A stretch of DNA of 18,497 nucleotides from Hemicentrotus pulcherrimus (GCA_003118195.1 BEXV01001142.1:102306-120802); one strand, 5' to 3'. Numbered from the stretch's first letter, positions 1-10,860 are shown. Numbers and translations are program-made. Notes: a model not told the origin generated them from the letters alone.

Positions 1-226
1 AGGGGGGGGGGGGCGTTTCCAAAATTGGTCTTTACCTTTAATTGATGCTACATTTCCAGCATGCTAAAATTAGGCTATTATTTGTAATATTCTATTACAG
101 GAGTCTAAACTAGATTTGAATATTTATTCATTGAGTTTATTTTAGCAGGGTGGCTTCATGAGTAATTTCAATGCTGTTATACATGAAGCCCTGTATTGAA
201 CAGTATTTTTGTTTGTATCTTGACAG
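1..226 (+). other. intron of the ZMIZ-like gene (3' part)
   Basis: This is the intron upstream of the first visible ZMIZ-like exon. It ends in a pyrimidine-rich stretch and the acceptor TTGACAG, whose AG is at 225-226. It is AT-rich with no sustained coding potential. The window opens with a run of 12 G (2-13), a simple-sequence stretch that may be the edge of a repeat or of an assembly gap. Confidence 0.75.
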
Positions 227-991
227 CCCATGGGTATGAACCAGCCCCATCCACCAGGTCAGCAACCTCACAGACACCCCTCCCCAATGCAGCATCACCC
301 CAGGAACAATCCCACCGGTCCTGGTACCCCAACATCAGTCTCCATCGCCTCCCCACGCTCCATGCATACCAGCAACCCCAACCTAAGACCCCCAACACCA
401 GGGGTACCGCCCCATACACCTGGCATGGGACCAAGTACACCAGGGGTGGGGCCTATGACCCCCAACATGAACCCCCATACTCCGAACAACATGAATCCCC
501 ATACTCCGAACAACATGAACCCCCATACTCCAAACAATATGAACCCGCATACGCCTGGCAACAATATGAACCCGCACACGCCTGGCAACAATATGAACCC
601 ACACACGCCTGGCAACAACATGCCGCCAACGCCCAACAGCATGGGCAACACCACCTCTACCTCGATGATCCAACAACCCCACACGCCAGGGGCCTCCTCC
701 AACCCACCTTCTCATCCCGGCATGAACACCATGAACAACAACCAGCGCTCCCACCAATCCCCTAACCCTGGACCACCACCAAACACCTCAACGACCAATC
801 AACTTCCAGCATTACTCGGCCATGGCCCAATGAGTGGTAACCCTACGACCAACGGGAGTGTAGTGGGGCTGGACTCTCACTCAAGACATAACAGCATATC
901 AAACAATCAGGTCAACAATGCCAGTCATAATTTAGACTTTGACCCAGCAGCAGTTATAGATGGGGGAGGCGAGGGCCAAGAAGGCTTAGAT
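227..991 (+). CDS. zmiz1: ZMIZ1/2-like protein, penultimate coding exon (partial gene)
   Basis: ZMIZ1/2 (Zimp10/Zimp7; tonalli in flies) are nuclear SP-RING (MIZ-type) SUMO-ligase-like coactivators. This exon of 255 codons lies in the C-terminal activation region; the MIZ finger would be encoded upstream, outside the window. The acceptor AG is at 225-226 and the donor GTAAGT at 992-997, and both borders fall between codons. The first residues read P-M-G-M-N-Q-P. The exon is extremely rich in Pro, Asn, His, Gly, Thr and Ser. Its core (467-619) is six tandem copies of MNPHTPNN or MNPHTPGNN. It ends in an acidic stretch with the motif LDFDP and then GQEGLD. The assignment rests mainly on the next exon, whose terminal DELLSLF matches my memory of the vertebrate ZMIZ C-terminus; composition also fits. 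ZMIZ1 and ZMIZ2 cannot be separated here. Reading on past 991 gives a short intron-encoded tail (VSIY, stop at 1004-1006), which I discount. Confidence 0.78.
467..619 (+). repeat. coding minisatellite, 3 x 24 bp + 3 x 27 bp
   Basis: Six tandem units lie in frame inside the ZMIZ-like exon. The first three encode MNPHTPNN (24 bp each) and the next three MNPHTPGNN (27 bp each, one extra Gly codon). Upstream (about 395-466) lie looser relatives such as TPGVPPHTPGMGPSTPGVG. Every unit length is a multiple of three, so copy-number change keeps the frame. The two block types suggest local duplication and homogenisation. Confidence 0.9.
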
Positions 992-1241
992 GTAAGTATA
1001 TATTGACTTATCCATTCTCATCAATTATAGTACTGTTGGGCATCACATATTGCTTCCCATTAGATGATTTCACCTGATTTGAACATTTGAAAATACATGA
1101 AGCCTGTAAAATTTAGAGTATCAGTAACAGGTTCACTATTCTCAATTTCAATTCAATTTCAATAGGCGATTAAAAATCTTCTGTAAACACAATGAATGTA
1201 TGACAATCCTTTTAACTTCTCTCTCACATATTATCCCACAG
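992..1241 (+). other. intron between the last two ZMIZ-like exons
   Basis: A 250-bp phase-0 intron. The donor is T|GTAAGTATA at 992. The acceptor follows a pyrimidine-rich stretch from about 1210 and reads ATCCCACAG, with AG at 1240-1241. The interior is AT-rich and no other feature is seen. Confidence 0.85.
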
Positions 1242-1352
1242 TTACTATCGGACAACATGGTAGACGTGGACATTCTCTCGATACTTGGCCAAAGCGACAA
1301 TTCAGCCGCAAACAATGACAGTGACGAACTCCTTTCATTATTTGACTCGTGA
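1242..1352 (+). CDS. zmiz1: ZMIZ1/2-like protein, terminal coding exon
   Basis: This last coding exon has 36 codons plus TGA at 1350-1352 and continues the previous exon in frame (GLD | LLSDNMVDVD). The product is an acidic C-terminus with two hydrophobic clusters in an acidic context: LLSDNMVDVDILSIL near its start and DELLSLFDS at the very end. From memory, vertebrate ZMIZ proteins end in a closely similar acidic segment finishing in DDLLSLF plus a few residues, the C-terminal transactivation domain. This short exon is therefore the strongest evidence for the family. Such ΦΦxxΦ-type motifs in acidic regions typically bind coactivators; that role is inferred here. Together the two exons give the last 291 residues of the protein. 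Confidence 0.8.
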   Translation, partial: LLSDNMVDVDILSILGQSDNSAANNDSDELLSLFDS

Positions 1353-2620
1353 GAGTAAGACTATACAAACTTTTTGTGAAAGAGACTCCAAGACGCGAGA
1401 CAGATAATGATTAGATGTTATTGAAATCGGTGCTAGACAAACCCAAGGAGGTTTGCGACTCCAAGACGAGTCAAGGAGAGATTTCACAGAGATAGGGTTT
1501 GCAATCGAAGACTTGTGTGAGGTTGAGTTAGCTTGATGTTGTCGCCATGGTAATGGACACTGCTCATCGTCCCAAGGCTGGGGCTTCCGATGGTGGTGGC
1601 AGGAAAGGGCAGTACAACGATGGACGACGGCTTTTTGCAAGACTGTATGGAGAGAACTTGATAAAGAAGAATTGACATGTGAAGTTTCTCACTTAGTTTG
1701 GATGAGAATATTAAGCTGCCGAAGAAGTGCTGCAGAGCGGCGTCACGCCCGAAGAACAACCGTGGTAGGAGGAGAAGATTCCTGCCTGCCCACTTAACGC
1801 AGATTCCATCACATCTCTGTGCTCAACCACGTGCCTGATGGCACAGACTTTCTATCTGAAGGAAACAGAAAATATTAGGCTTCAAGTTTGCTTGTGGTTA
1901 AGAGCCAAGACCAGCAGATTAACAACGGTGCATGAAACTCACATTCAGGAGTCCCAAATGATGAAGTTTATCTGGATCATTTTCATCTCTATTTAGCCAT
2001 CTCTTAATTCAGCTTGAGGGTCTAATGCATCATGCAAGCAAGCAGTAGCTCGAAGATAAAAAGGGGATTCATTCAAAAAAAAATCTTGCTTGGGCGGGCA
2101 CCTGTTGGATGTAGGGTTTTGAAGGCCTCCAAGAGTTAAAGAACATCATATGATTTTGCAGACACCAATTCATCCGTCGAGTGTAGATCAAAAGTTGGTT
2201 GACATCGTGAAATATATGTGGGTGTGATGCCCTTGGTGCAGGTTTCTGGAGGGGCAGTACGTCAAAGAGGCAGTACGTCTATACAGATGAAGTGGTGATA
2301 GTGGGAGAGAATTTTGAAATCGACAGGTGGATATTAAACTGAGAGCACTTCCAAAGGCATCACCGTTGATGGGTTGGCAGAAATTGATCATCATTAGCAT
2401 GGATGGATTTAAAGCTACCCCCTTGCCTGCCTAGGGGTATTGGCATCAAGTCATGTTGGTTGTAAGGAAGAAAATACAACAATTCCAAACAAGCAGCAAA
2501 CTCCCTCTTCAGATTTTGTTTACCTGAACTTGTTTTCTTGACCACCAAACCATTCTTATCTCTGCATTTTTCCTTCTACCTGTAAATACTCAATAAAGAA
2601 TACCTTGAGTTTATGAACTC
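1353..2620 (+). other. 3' UTR of the ZMIZ-like gene (predicted)
   Basis: The sequence runs from the stop codon to just beyond the AATAAA at 2592-2597. No ORF in it looks protein-like. It contains small direct repeats: GACTCCAAGACG at 1384-1395 and 1457-1468, and GGCAGTACGTC at 2253-2263 and 2269-2279. The true end is uncertain, because ZMIZ 3' UTRs can be long and later weak signals exist downstream. Confidence 0.55.
2581..2597 (+). terminator. candidate poly(A) signal with adjacent UGUAAAUA
   Basis: A canonical AATAAA (2592-2597) lies about 1.24 kb after the ZMIZ stop. TGTAAATA (2581-2588) sits just upstream; it matches both the Pumilio element consensus (UGUANAUA) and the UGUA element of cleavage factor Im. 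A G/T-rich stretch (TGATGTTTGCGTG, about 2626-2638) is a possible downstream element. Cleavage would fall around 2610-2620. This is prediction only. Confidence 0.5.
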
Positions 2621-3079
2621 ATTTCATGATGTTTGCGTGAAGCAATCAGAGCAACTCGCAAGTTTTGTATAAAAGAAAGATATCACACAATTGTGTGAGA
2701 TTAAAAGGACAGATTTTAGTCGTCTTTTTTTGTTCATGTGAAAGGTTGAATCGCTAACTTATTACTGTTTGTGCTTTTGTTGTAATTTATTTCTTGTAAA
2801 GTGTAAATTTTTTGAAAAGGTTAATTATTCGGGGTTTTCAGAGGAAGAGTTATATTTTGATGATACAAGATGAAAATCTGTGCTTCGTGCTACTTATTAA
2901 ACCATCTCTCTCATTGCCGCCCGGCCACTATGTGATATTTGTTCATAAAATTCAGACTCGTCGATGAATACTGCAGAAGTCGTCGGACAATACAGCCAAA
3001 GTAATCAGTATTCACAGCCTGAGGAAAGAACTGTAACCTGACATGACATGTTTTAGAGCCAGGTCGTCCTCCACTAGCC

Positions 3080-3119
3080 AGGACCATAAGTCATATGTTA
3101 CTAGGACCATCAGTCATAT
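3080..3119. repeat. two-copy 17-bp direct repeat, 23-bp period
   Basis: AGGACCATAAGTCATAT (3080-3096) is repeated with one change at 3103-3119. Confidence 0.7.
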
Positions 3120-4082
3120 TCTCTCCATTATCGTGCCTGGAAGCTCATTATTTTTGTGTGTTTTGCTTTTATTCTCATGGATATTTTTGTAGCATTTTCT
3201 GTTAATTATTGAAACACAAGTGACCACCTATAGAGATGGGAAGATGAAAAAAGAAACAGCAGCCTTATCCAACAAAATTCCATGTTCTAGCCTTAGAAGC
3301 ATTCCTTATCGACTGTTTTTGTGCTGTGGGCAGGTTCCTTATGCCCAAAATGTAGTGAGTTTTCATACTCGAATTACTAAAGGTAGTACGGTTTGTTCCA
3401 TAATTTTGAGCAGTGCCCATGAGTAGTGCCCAGTGCTTGAAGAAAATGAATGATATTATACAAGTACCTTTTGCTCATGCATAAAGTCTGATATACTTTT
3501 GGCTTGTTGGGAGGAGGGGGTCAAAGGTCAGACAAGTTGGGCCATTGTATGCAGCTGTTGAGATATTGTAGTTTGATAAGTTGTCACCACTTAATGTATT
3601 ATAAAGCAACCTTTATCTTCTTTGCATGAAGAAAATAACTTTTACCCAATGATAATCATTCATCTTGGTTGTTACCTACCGATAAACATTATGTTCCCCT
3701 CTCCTGTCCAGTGAACTTGCTCTACCATGGGCAATTCTCTAGCGCCTTAATTTTGCCTGGAGTTCAGTCTGCTTAAACTCTGCCATATGTCGTCTCATAT
3801 CCGGGACACCCCTGCCCCCCCCCCCACACTGTTGTATCTTTTAATGGACAAAAATTGGAAATGATTGAAACATATGGTGATGATTTGTATGTTTGGACTG
3901 TTTGGCCGTTAAAGTCTGTTTAACAAAATTTGGTTTTGAATCTAGAAATGGTTTGTCTTCTGATCGGTTCATTATTTCATTCCCAGTGACATGTATTGTA
4001 GAATATTTATTGCCAAAAGGAATTCTGATAATCTCAATCTTTTTTTGATATGCTTAAGAAATATGTTTTAAATTGTTTAGAA

Positions 4083-4130
4083 TGAGAGAGAGAGAGAGAA
4101 TGGAAAAGAGAGAGGGAGAGAGAGAGAGTA
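4083..4130. repeat. (GA)n microsatellite, interrupted
   Basis: Two GA tracts (about 4084-4099 and 4106-4128) are separated by a short interruption. Confidence 0.9.
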
Positions 4131-6867
4131 AATGTGTGAGAGATGGAGTAAGAAATACAATATTATTGGTTTAGCAAGGGAGGAAAGTGTTTTAAAGAAA
4201 GACTATTTTGAGGACCTTTTTAGGGGAGCATTTTTGTCATGCTCATGTTTTGTATAATGTAAATACTTGGCTGTTTGGGAGAATCTCCGTATATTTATGC
4301 AGTAATACTGGTTGTTGTTGATAAATTATATTTGAAATACTTCATTTTCAGGTGTTGTGACAAGGGAAAGGATATTTTTATTTAATGTCTCTTGCTTTCC
4401 TAGATCTTAGACTTTCTGGGACTATCGGTTGTGACAAAATAATTTTATTCGTCTGAACGGCGATACTCTAATAATAATCACGTGTATTCAGCATTGTAAT
4501 TATCAGACCCTAAGTTATTGTTTCTCTTCTGTAAAATCTTTTTTTTTATTAAACAAATGTTTCTGGTTTTGTAAGTACATGTATTTTTGTTTATATGTAT
4601 TGCCCTTTTTGTTTTTGTTTTTTTCATGTTACAACACGAGAGAAGAAAACAATGATTGTCTTTCCTCCAAAGTTCAAATGATGTCTTTGTACATAAGTAT
4701 TTCTGAAACACAAGGATGGGTTTAGTTTTTTTTTTTTTTTTTAGTGTATAAAAGAAAAACTGTCTTTTCTTAGCTTGAGACAAACTATATGCATGTAACC
4801 TAGGTGCTTTCTGATGTATAGTTGGTAACAAAGGGATTTCACAGACAGGATTAAGGCAGTTTGGTCGGTCACCTACGGACGTCATGACGATGCAAGTGCC
4901 AAATAGATTTTCAGGAAGAGACCAACACAAAGAACAAAGACTGTTTTTACAAATGTTTAAATTGCATTTTTTATTGGCAACAAAGTGTAGAAATATCCTC
5001 ATTTCCCCCAAAAGTAACAAGAGTCAAGATATCTTACCGATTCAATGAAGATCAAAGGCATGATAAAAGCATAAATCTATTTTTGAGATTGTCTTGTTTT
5101 AATATGCTTATTTTTATAGTCTTATCCTTTAGTATCCATCATGATGACGATTGTGCACTGTTTTTATTTTCACATTTATCATCACTTTTGAGTCAAAATG
5201 GGTCCTATGAACATTCCATCTCTGATCGATTATTTACTGAGCTTAATTTAATTTGTTTTTGATGATTTTTCAAATGACTGTCTTCATATCTCATTGTCTG
5301 TTTTCTCTCAAATATCCTGCAGAGTACTTTTATCATTTTCATCCTCTAAAGACAACAAAATTCAAATTCCCAATTCCATACTTTGTTTTTAGTATCTTGC
5401 TTTCTAAGAACAATTCATCACGGAATTGAATTGTTTTCTAATTTGACTAAAAAGTAAAGATTTGCTATGCAAGGTATACTTGACCCCAACTTCTGTGAAA
5501 TTTCAGAATGTTTTAATGAATGTGATATTAAACCTTTTGATAATATGTTTTCCCTTGATATATGCATCAAAAGAAGCACCAAGTCTCATTTATTTGAAAA
5601 TTATAAATTCTTTGCCTTTGGTATCCTCATGTTTTCAAGTTGTTTATCCTTTTAAAAAGTGATAAAGTTACCAACTTGGACTGCCCCATTTTGAATGAAC
5701 CTTTATTTTTCCATTTTTAGTATTTAAAAAAAAAAGTGAAACCCTGTGCGCAGTGTGATTTTGCTTCTTTCTTCTTCTTCTTGCAATATTGAATTGCACG
5801 GCACCTTGAGTCAGATCGTTTACAAGTATATTGGTGAAATGAAATTATTTGAGCTTATCTTTATTGATGTTTTATAAAAGATTTGCTATTATACCTAGGG
5901 AGGGGTTCAGTCAGGTGTTAACATCTGTATTCTATCTTGATATTCCTTTGCTTACGGTGTTGGCAAAGGGAGAATATTATAGAAATATAACATTCAGAAG
6001 GAAGTGCCAAAAACAGAAAATCAAATGGGCGAAAGAAAGTCTTATTTTGTAGCCAAATTACCACAATGCTCCAGGTTGTAGCTGCAACAGACCGATATAT
6101 AATTTTTGTGACTTCCATGAGGAAATTATATTAGTATCCTGTTCTTCTAGCATTGTTTGTTAATGTGTAATAACACCTTTAAACAGTGCACTTCTCTTGA
6201 GTTTAAAGATAATTGTTTCTACTTGTCTGGGCTAATTATTAAGATACATTGTTCCCCCAAGAGTTTTATGCTTTGGCTCTTTACCTTTCAATACGCCATA
6301 TATGACGATGTTAATGTTTGACCGGACTAAACTATCTTAAATGCACATTGTGTCTGTATATACGTCTACTTTAATGTCAAATCTTTATTTCGGATGTGGC
6401 AGAAAAACACACAAGTGCAAGCAATTGGTTCATTTAAAACGTTGTTTGTTCTTGTATGTTTTTGTCTCTGACCAGGAATCAGTATTTTGAAGCAATACCA
6501 GCTCCTCAATAACCTCTCAATTTTTAAGAAATTAAATTTAAGCAATTTCAAATGATTGAATGATTCAAAGGCGCCAAGATAAAATGATAATTCTTCAAAA
6601 TGAAGAGATTGTGATATTCTTTTTTGTGAAATAATGAAATATTGGCAGGTGAGAGGATTTCAGGTGGAAGAAGGGCTATTTCTCGTCTTATTTATGTACA
6701 GATGTGAAAAAAAGAAGAAAAAAAGGTAGTTTGTAGAAGGAATGCTGAATGCGTTCTCTTGTTGCCATTCAATATTTATCTAATAAACAAAAATACATTG
6801 AAATTCATGCTGTGTACAGTTGCCTTATATTACTAGTGATAACAATATGTGCTTTTGTACCAATACT

Positions 6868-7159
6868 GGGGGGTGTTTCACAAAGATCCGAAGTTGAACT
6901 TATCTTTAAGTTAGACAATTCGTCTCATAGTGAATGAAAATCGCATACAATTTGCGTGCAAATTTTCCTCACTACCGTCACTTCGAGAAAACAGGAACAA
7001 ATTGTGGAAAGCCGTCAGTATCTATGAAAAGATTTAAGATTTCATGTTCTTGACAAGAATTTATAAAAAAGTCTGGAATTTTTGCTTTTGAATATATTAT
7101 ATTTGAAGGCTACAAATGGCTCTCCATATCACTTAGCATCTTTGTTAAACACCTCCCTG
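6868..7159. mobile_element. MITE copy 1 of the GTTTCACAAAG family (diverged)
   Basis: The left end reads GGGGGGTGTTTCACAAAGAT and is followed by AAGTTGAACTTATC, nearly identical to the two other copies in this window. The right end (about 7130-7159) is a decayed inverted copy: CATCTTTGTTAAACACCTCC, then CTGG. The interior shares AAAGCCGT near 7010 and ACAAATGGCTCTCCAT near 7112-7127 with the copy at 11920. No coding capacity is present, so it is a non-autonomous DNA element. The left boundary could be a base or two earlier. No target-site duplication is recognisable. Confidence 0.75.
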
Positions 7160-7835
7160 GTGTGTACTGGTTTACACATACCATTCCCATATACCATTAT
7201 AAACATACCGGTACTGGTATGCCGGTGCACCCGTACCACTATTGGTAACTATAATTACATTTTTGAAGTAGAAATATAGAAATGATCGCACCAACATAGA
7301 AGTCAATATTTAAGACACAACACTGACTTTCTATCAAATTTTATTCATCTGGCTCAAATTTCAATGTCAAATTCATCCTTTTAATTATTGCAACTATAGG
7401 AATATGTCAATGACCAACACAATGGTACAAAAATAACATCTGGCATAAAAAACAAGAGGCTAAATAAAGTACATGTCAAATGCATTGCTTTTACAATGGG
7501 CTACAAAGAATTTAGCAAACATGGAACAGAACAAAATGAGCAGTATCTACAAAGAAATTGAGGGGAAAAGGAGAAAAGGACTTTTATGGCCAAAATATGT
7601 TTCTCTGTGGCTTATTTTCAAAATTAATTCAGGCAAGAGTTTCAGCTAATGAAGAGAACTAACTCTTACCATGGAGTTAGCTCTTACTATCCTAACCATA
7701 TGTCAGATGAAGATATTCCCCTGTAGCTTAAGTTGTTTGGGCCTTTTCAGCGCCCGTCCTTTAGAGAAAAATTTACCTGTCATACAATATTGCTGAAACT
7801 GCATCACAAAGTTTAAGATGTTATATATAGTGCAT
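7160..7835. other. intergenic, no gene seen
   Basis: AT-rich sequence without coding signal. A small patch at about 7165-7245 is dense in TACC/GGTA motifs, including a GGTACTGGTATGCCGGT stretch. A short hairpin (CTAACTC/GAGTTAG, 7659-7680) is present. Nothing else is supported. Confidence 0.5.
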
Positions 7836-8354
7836 CCCAGAAAAAACGAAACCGAGAATTATCAATGTTCTATCAAACAGAGTTGACAAAAGACTGTACT
7901 CCATTTCGTTGACAATCGGCCATAGACAAAAGACTTCATGCATGGCTGATTGTCAACGAAACAGAGTTAAGTTAATTCTGCATGTTGATATGGCTATGCA
8001 CCCAGTGAAGACGAATTCGTTTGAAAAAATTATGGAAATGCAAGCACTACTTTAAACAAACAGAACTTTGTCAATCCTTGCTCATTTTTCCTGATTGAGG
8101 TGTCATGTGAAAGGGCAGAACCTCAACTTTCTAGAAATGTGATTTTCTCTTTGAAATTCAGATATCGTCCGCCAAATGACTCTTTGGTTTGTTATCTTCA
8201 AATTCATTTTAATAACTCGTGTGTGAAATATGCATCATACGAGTTGCATCAAATGAAAGAGGAGGACCTAAGCTTTCCAAATATGTGTCATTTAGTAATT
8301 ATAAATGTAGTTATAATAAAACATCAATAATTCTCGGTTTCATTTTTTTCTGGG
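7836..8354. mobile_element. 519-bp MITE-like element with CCCAGAAAAAA termini
   Basis: The left end, CCCAGAAAAAACGAAACCGA and on to about 7869, is repeated in inverted form at the right end from about 8320 to 8354. The arms are about 34 bp and differ by one indel in the A run and a few substitutions. The interior holds a second inverted repeat (7904-7961). There is no transposase-like ORF; the 76-codon ORF at 8100-8330 looks random and runs into the right terminus. It is therefore most likely a non-autonomous DNA transposon. The superfamily cannot be assigned, as no clear target-site duplication is visible. Confidence 0.72.
7904..7961. repeat. internal hairpin of the 519-bp element
   Basis: The 20-bp arms TTTCGTTGACAATCGGCCAT (7904-7923) and ATGGCTGATTGTCAACGAAA (7942-7961) pair with one mismatch around an 18-nt loop. 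Confidence 0.85.
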
Positions 8355-9506
8355 ACACAAAGTAAAAGCAAGCAGAAACTATCACAAAATCTTTCTCTTA
8401 TTCCTAGATTTCAAAACAAAATATTTTTTCTTCTAGCCATACATACATATGATATATTTCAAGATAAACTGTACAGATGTTACTTAAATTTTCTAAGAGC
8501 ATACTGTCTAACCAGAACCAAATATTATGGGTTCATACAAATATTTATGGGTAATATAATAACTATCAATCATTTAGTGTTACTAATGCATAAGAGGGGT
8601 GAAACAATGATATTAATACATGTATGGTCACCTTTTGCTTTCTCCAAGGATAGACAAGATACCCCAAAGGACCCATTTGATCAACCTGGGTGGAGAGAGG
8701 CAAATGTGTAAATTAATCTTTCACCATAGTGTGTGTGTAGATGGCAGGATATACACGTAGTCCTCATAGGTATTATACATGTGTAGTGTGGGTTGCCGTT
8801 TTTAGAATTGACATCGCAGGATGGGTACCTCAATTATTTTTTACCTCTCATTTGTTTCTAGAGGGAGTTAATATTGCTAGTATCTGACTATTTATCATAT
8901 ACAAGCAAAGGAATCTAACAAATAGATTTTGAGGGCTTGTCAAAACTGGACATGATCTCTAAGACCTTGACCATGTTGACCCCTATTACGGTATTAAATT
9001 AGAAAGAGGTGAGGGTGGGGTCCCCTTGGGCCCTCAGGGCTTAACATATGCTTCTTTAGTCAAATAATCAAACTCTCTACTGGTTCTTGATAGTATCTAT
9101 TCTCTTAGAACATTCAAACACAAATTGAAGAATTACACATAACAGGCACTTTTTGCTTTCAAATTAGATTTCAGGCACACAAGAGATTTCTTCACATAAG
9201 ACAACATTCTCAAATAAAAATCCCAAAAGAAAGAGTTTATGAAAAACTTAGCATTGACAAGTTTTTAAACTTTTCTGCAAAAATCAGAATGTTCTCATGC
9301 TTGGATTATGATACCATATATGATCTGATTCAGTGATATTTTAAATAATAATATGAGTTGAAAACTAGAAGGGCATTAACTATATTTTCACCCTCCTGGA
9401 TCTCAACAGAATCCAATTCCAAATATAGAACATCAAACGATTCACTTGGTCCAACACAGCACAGATTAAACTTACAAAAACTAGTAGCACAACTGCACAA
9501 CCAATT
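8355..9506. other. intergenic, no gene seen
   Basis: AT-rich sequence without exon-like ORFs, splice-bounded coding segments or strong repeats. The 67-codon ORF at 9358-9561 runs into the next MITE and is treated as chance. Confidence 0.5.
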
Positions 9507-9731
9507 CAGGGGGGTGTTTCACAAAGATCTTAAGTTGAACTTATCTCTAAGTTTGACTTAAAAATTATGGCAAGCCGTTAGCATCTATGAAACCATTTTG
9601 TAAAAGTTGTTTTAAAAGGCATAAAATGTTGATTCAAGTCTTCCATATTTTCTATTATCAAGGAGATTTCAATATTTAAGTCCAACTTAGAGTTAAGTTC
9701 TACTTAGGATCTTTGTGAAACACCCCCCCTG
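9507..9731. mobile_element. MITE copy 2 of the GTTTCACAAAG family (225 bp)
   Basis: The termini are CAGGGGGGTGTTTCAC and, in inverted form, the same sequence with one more G, ending CCCCCCCTG at 9731. The inverted repeats extend about 54 bp and include the small palindrome TAAGTTGAACTTA. The interior is short and has no ORF. Compared with the copy at 11920 it lacks a block of about 100 bp, so the two are different internal-length variants. Flanking bases show no clear target-site duplication. Confidence 0.85.
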
Positions 9732-10326
9732 GTCATACATAGCACATTACCAATATTTCAAATGCATAGGATGAAAAGTGGCATACTACCAATTTCAGAT
9801 ATATAAGCACAAACAAAACTACAGGTAAAGCTCTACCTGCATTACACAGTGACTTAATAAAAAAGTAGCACAACTTCTAAATCTGAATGACAAGCACAAC
9901 AACAAGTAGCTGAAAATATATTTTTCTCATTTTAAGTAGCACATTATAACACTGCATAGACAATAGTCAATTTTCTGTCTGAATGTCTTAAACATCATTC
10001 ATGAAAAGTAAAAAGAAGCCGTTTTAAAACAGAAACACTTAGGAAGGGGGGGGGCAGGAGGGAGGCAGGTAGCCACTTCAAATAAGTTAATGTACAACAA
10101 TACTATAGTAGTTTGAGCTAGAATGCACACTTTAGAGCAAGATATATCTTGATGTCTGCCCTGTAAGCAATTATATCTACCCTGCGTGAGGTAAACCCAG
10201 CATAGACTCTGTAGGTTGTGCTGCGTTTGTTGATATACTGCATACAAGATAAAGCAAGGCACTGATTATACACATTTTACAAGGAAAAGAGTACAAATCG
10301 AAATTACATATTTCTGCAATTATAAA
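9732..10326. other. intergenic, no gene seen
   Basis: AT-rich sequence with a G-rich patch (10041-10070). No coding or RNA gene is supported. Confidence 0.5.
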
Positions 10327-10367
10327 CAGTGGTGTAGCCAGGATTACTTTTTTTTTTGGGGGGGGGG
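10327..10367 (+). mobile_element. possible hAT-type terminus or fragment
   Basis: CAGTGGTGTAGCCAGG (10327-10342) resembles the terminal sequence (CAGTGGCGTAGC-like) seen at the ends of many hAT-family elements. It is followed by T10 and then G10 (10348-10367). The opposite terminus and an 8-bp duplication were not found, so it is at best a fragment. The family call is from memory. Confidence 0.35.
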
Positions 10368-10532
10368 AAGCAACAGAGGTTCTCTGCAAGAGGCACAGGA
10401 GATGAAATTGTGGTAAAGCCTTGTATTACACAACAGTATCAGATGTAAATACAGCATGAGAATAAATTCAACAGTATTCTCTGCTAATTATACTACATGA
10501 CATTCTGCAGTCACATGACTTATCCCTCAAAC

Positions 10533-10585
<53 letters not shown>

Positions 10586-10860
10586 CATCATATTTTCTTG
10601 ATTGATTGTCCATCATAGGCAGAAAATTTTTTATTATAGATTAGAATTTTTCAAAAGGTACTTCAAAAGAAATACTCTGCACTTCTTCTTTTGTTGGAAT
10701 ACTGCTGAACAATGGTCCACACTACACAAATGGGCAGGAAATATGTGAGTCCCCTTTGTGAGTAGTGTTTTGATACATACCATGATATGATAGATTATTA
10801 TTCTAATATTTTCGATCAACAAGTATTAGTTACCTTTAACTGGTTTGTTATCTGACTAGA
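10368..10860. other. intergenic with microsatellite
   Basis: AT-rich sequence containing only the AT/GT microsatellite at 10533-10582. No gene is seen. Confidence 0.5.
10533..10582. repeat. compound (AT)9(GT)16 microsatellite
   Basis: An uninterrupted AT tract (10533-10550) passes directly into a GT tract (10551-10582). Confidence 0.95.

Larger units (their letters stand above)
2621..6867. other. intergenic or extended 3' UTR, no gene seen
   Basis: AT-rich sequence, T-rich on the + strand, with no convincing exon. It contains a 16-bp perfect palindrome (2683-2698), a short tandem duplication (3080-3119), poly-C (3815-3825), a GA microsatellite (4083-4130), poly-T (4726-4742), a second TGTAAATA (4258-4265) and an AATAAA at 6782-6787. 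The first part could be transcribed as a longer ZMIZ 3' UTR. The longest ORF (minus strand, 4478-5020) is low-complexity and Lys-rich and has no family look. Confidence 0.5.

Noticed and set aside
2..13. G12 run at the window start as a biological signal
   Set aside because: It is a homopolymer at the edge of the window. It may be a simple repeat or a sequencing/assembly artefact, and nothing more can be said.
295..757. Two minus-strand ORFs antisense to the ZMIZ exon
   Set aside because: They are mirror products of the same Pro/His-rich repeats, with no start, splice or domain support.
196..765. 189-codon ORF in another + frame (repeated EPPYSEQH / AYAWQQ)
   Set aside because: It overlaps the ZMIZ exon and stays open only because the minisatellite units are multiples of three. 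It runs across the splice acceptor at 226 and has no family resemblance.
4478..5020. 180-codon minus-strand ORF
   Set aside because: It is Lys-rich low complexity derived from poly-T DNA, with no recognisable domain. It looks like a chance ORF in AT-rich sequence.
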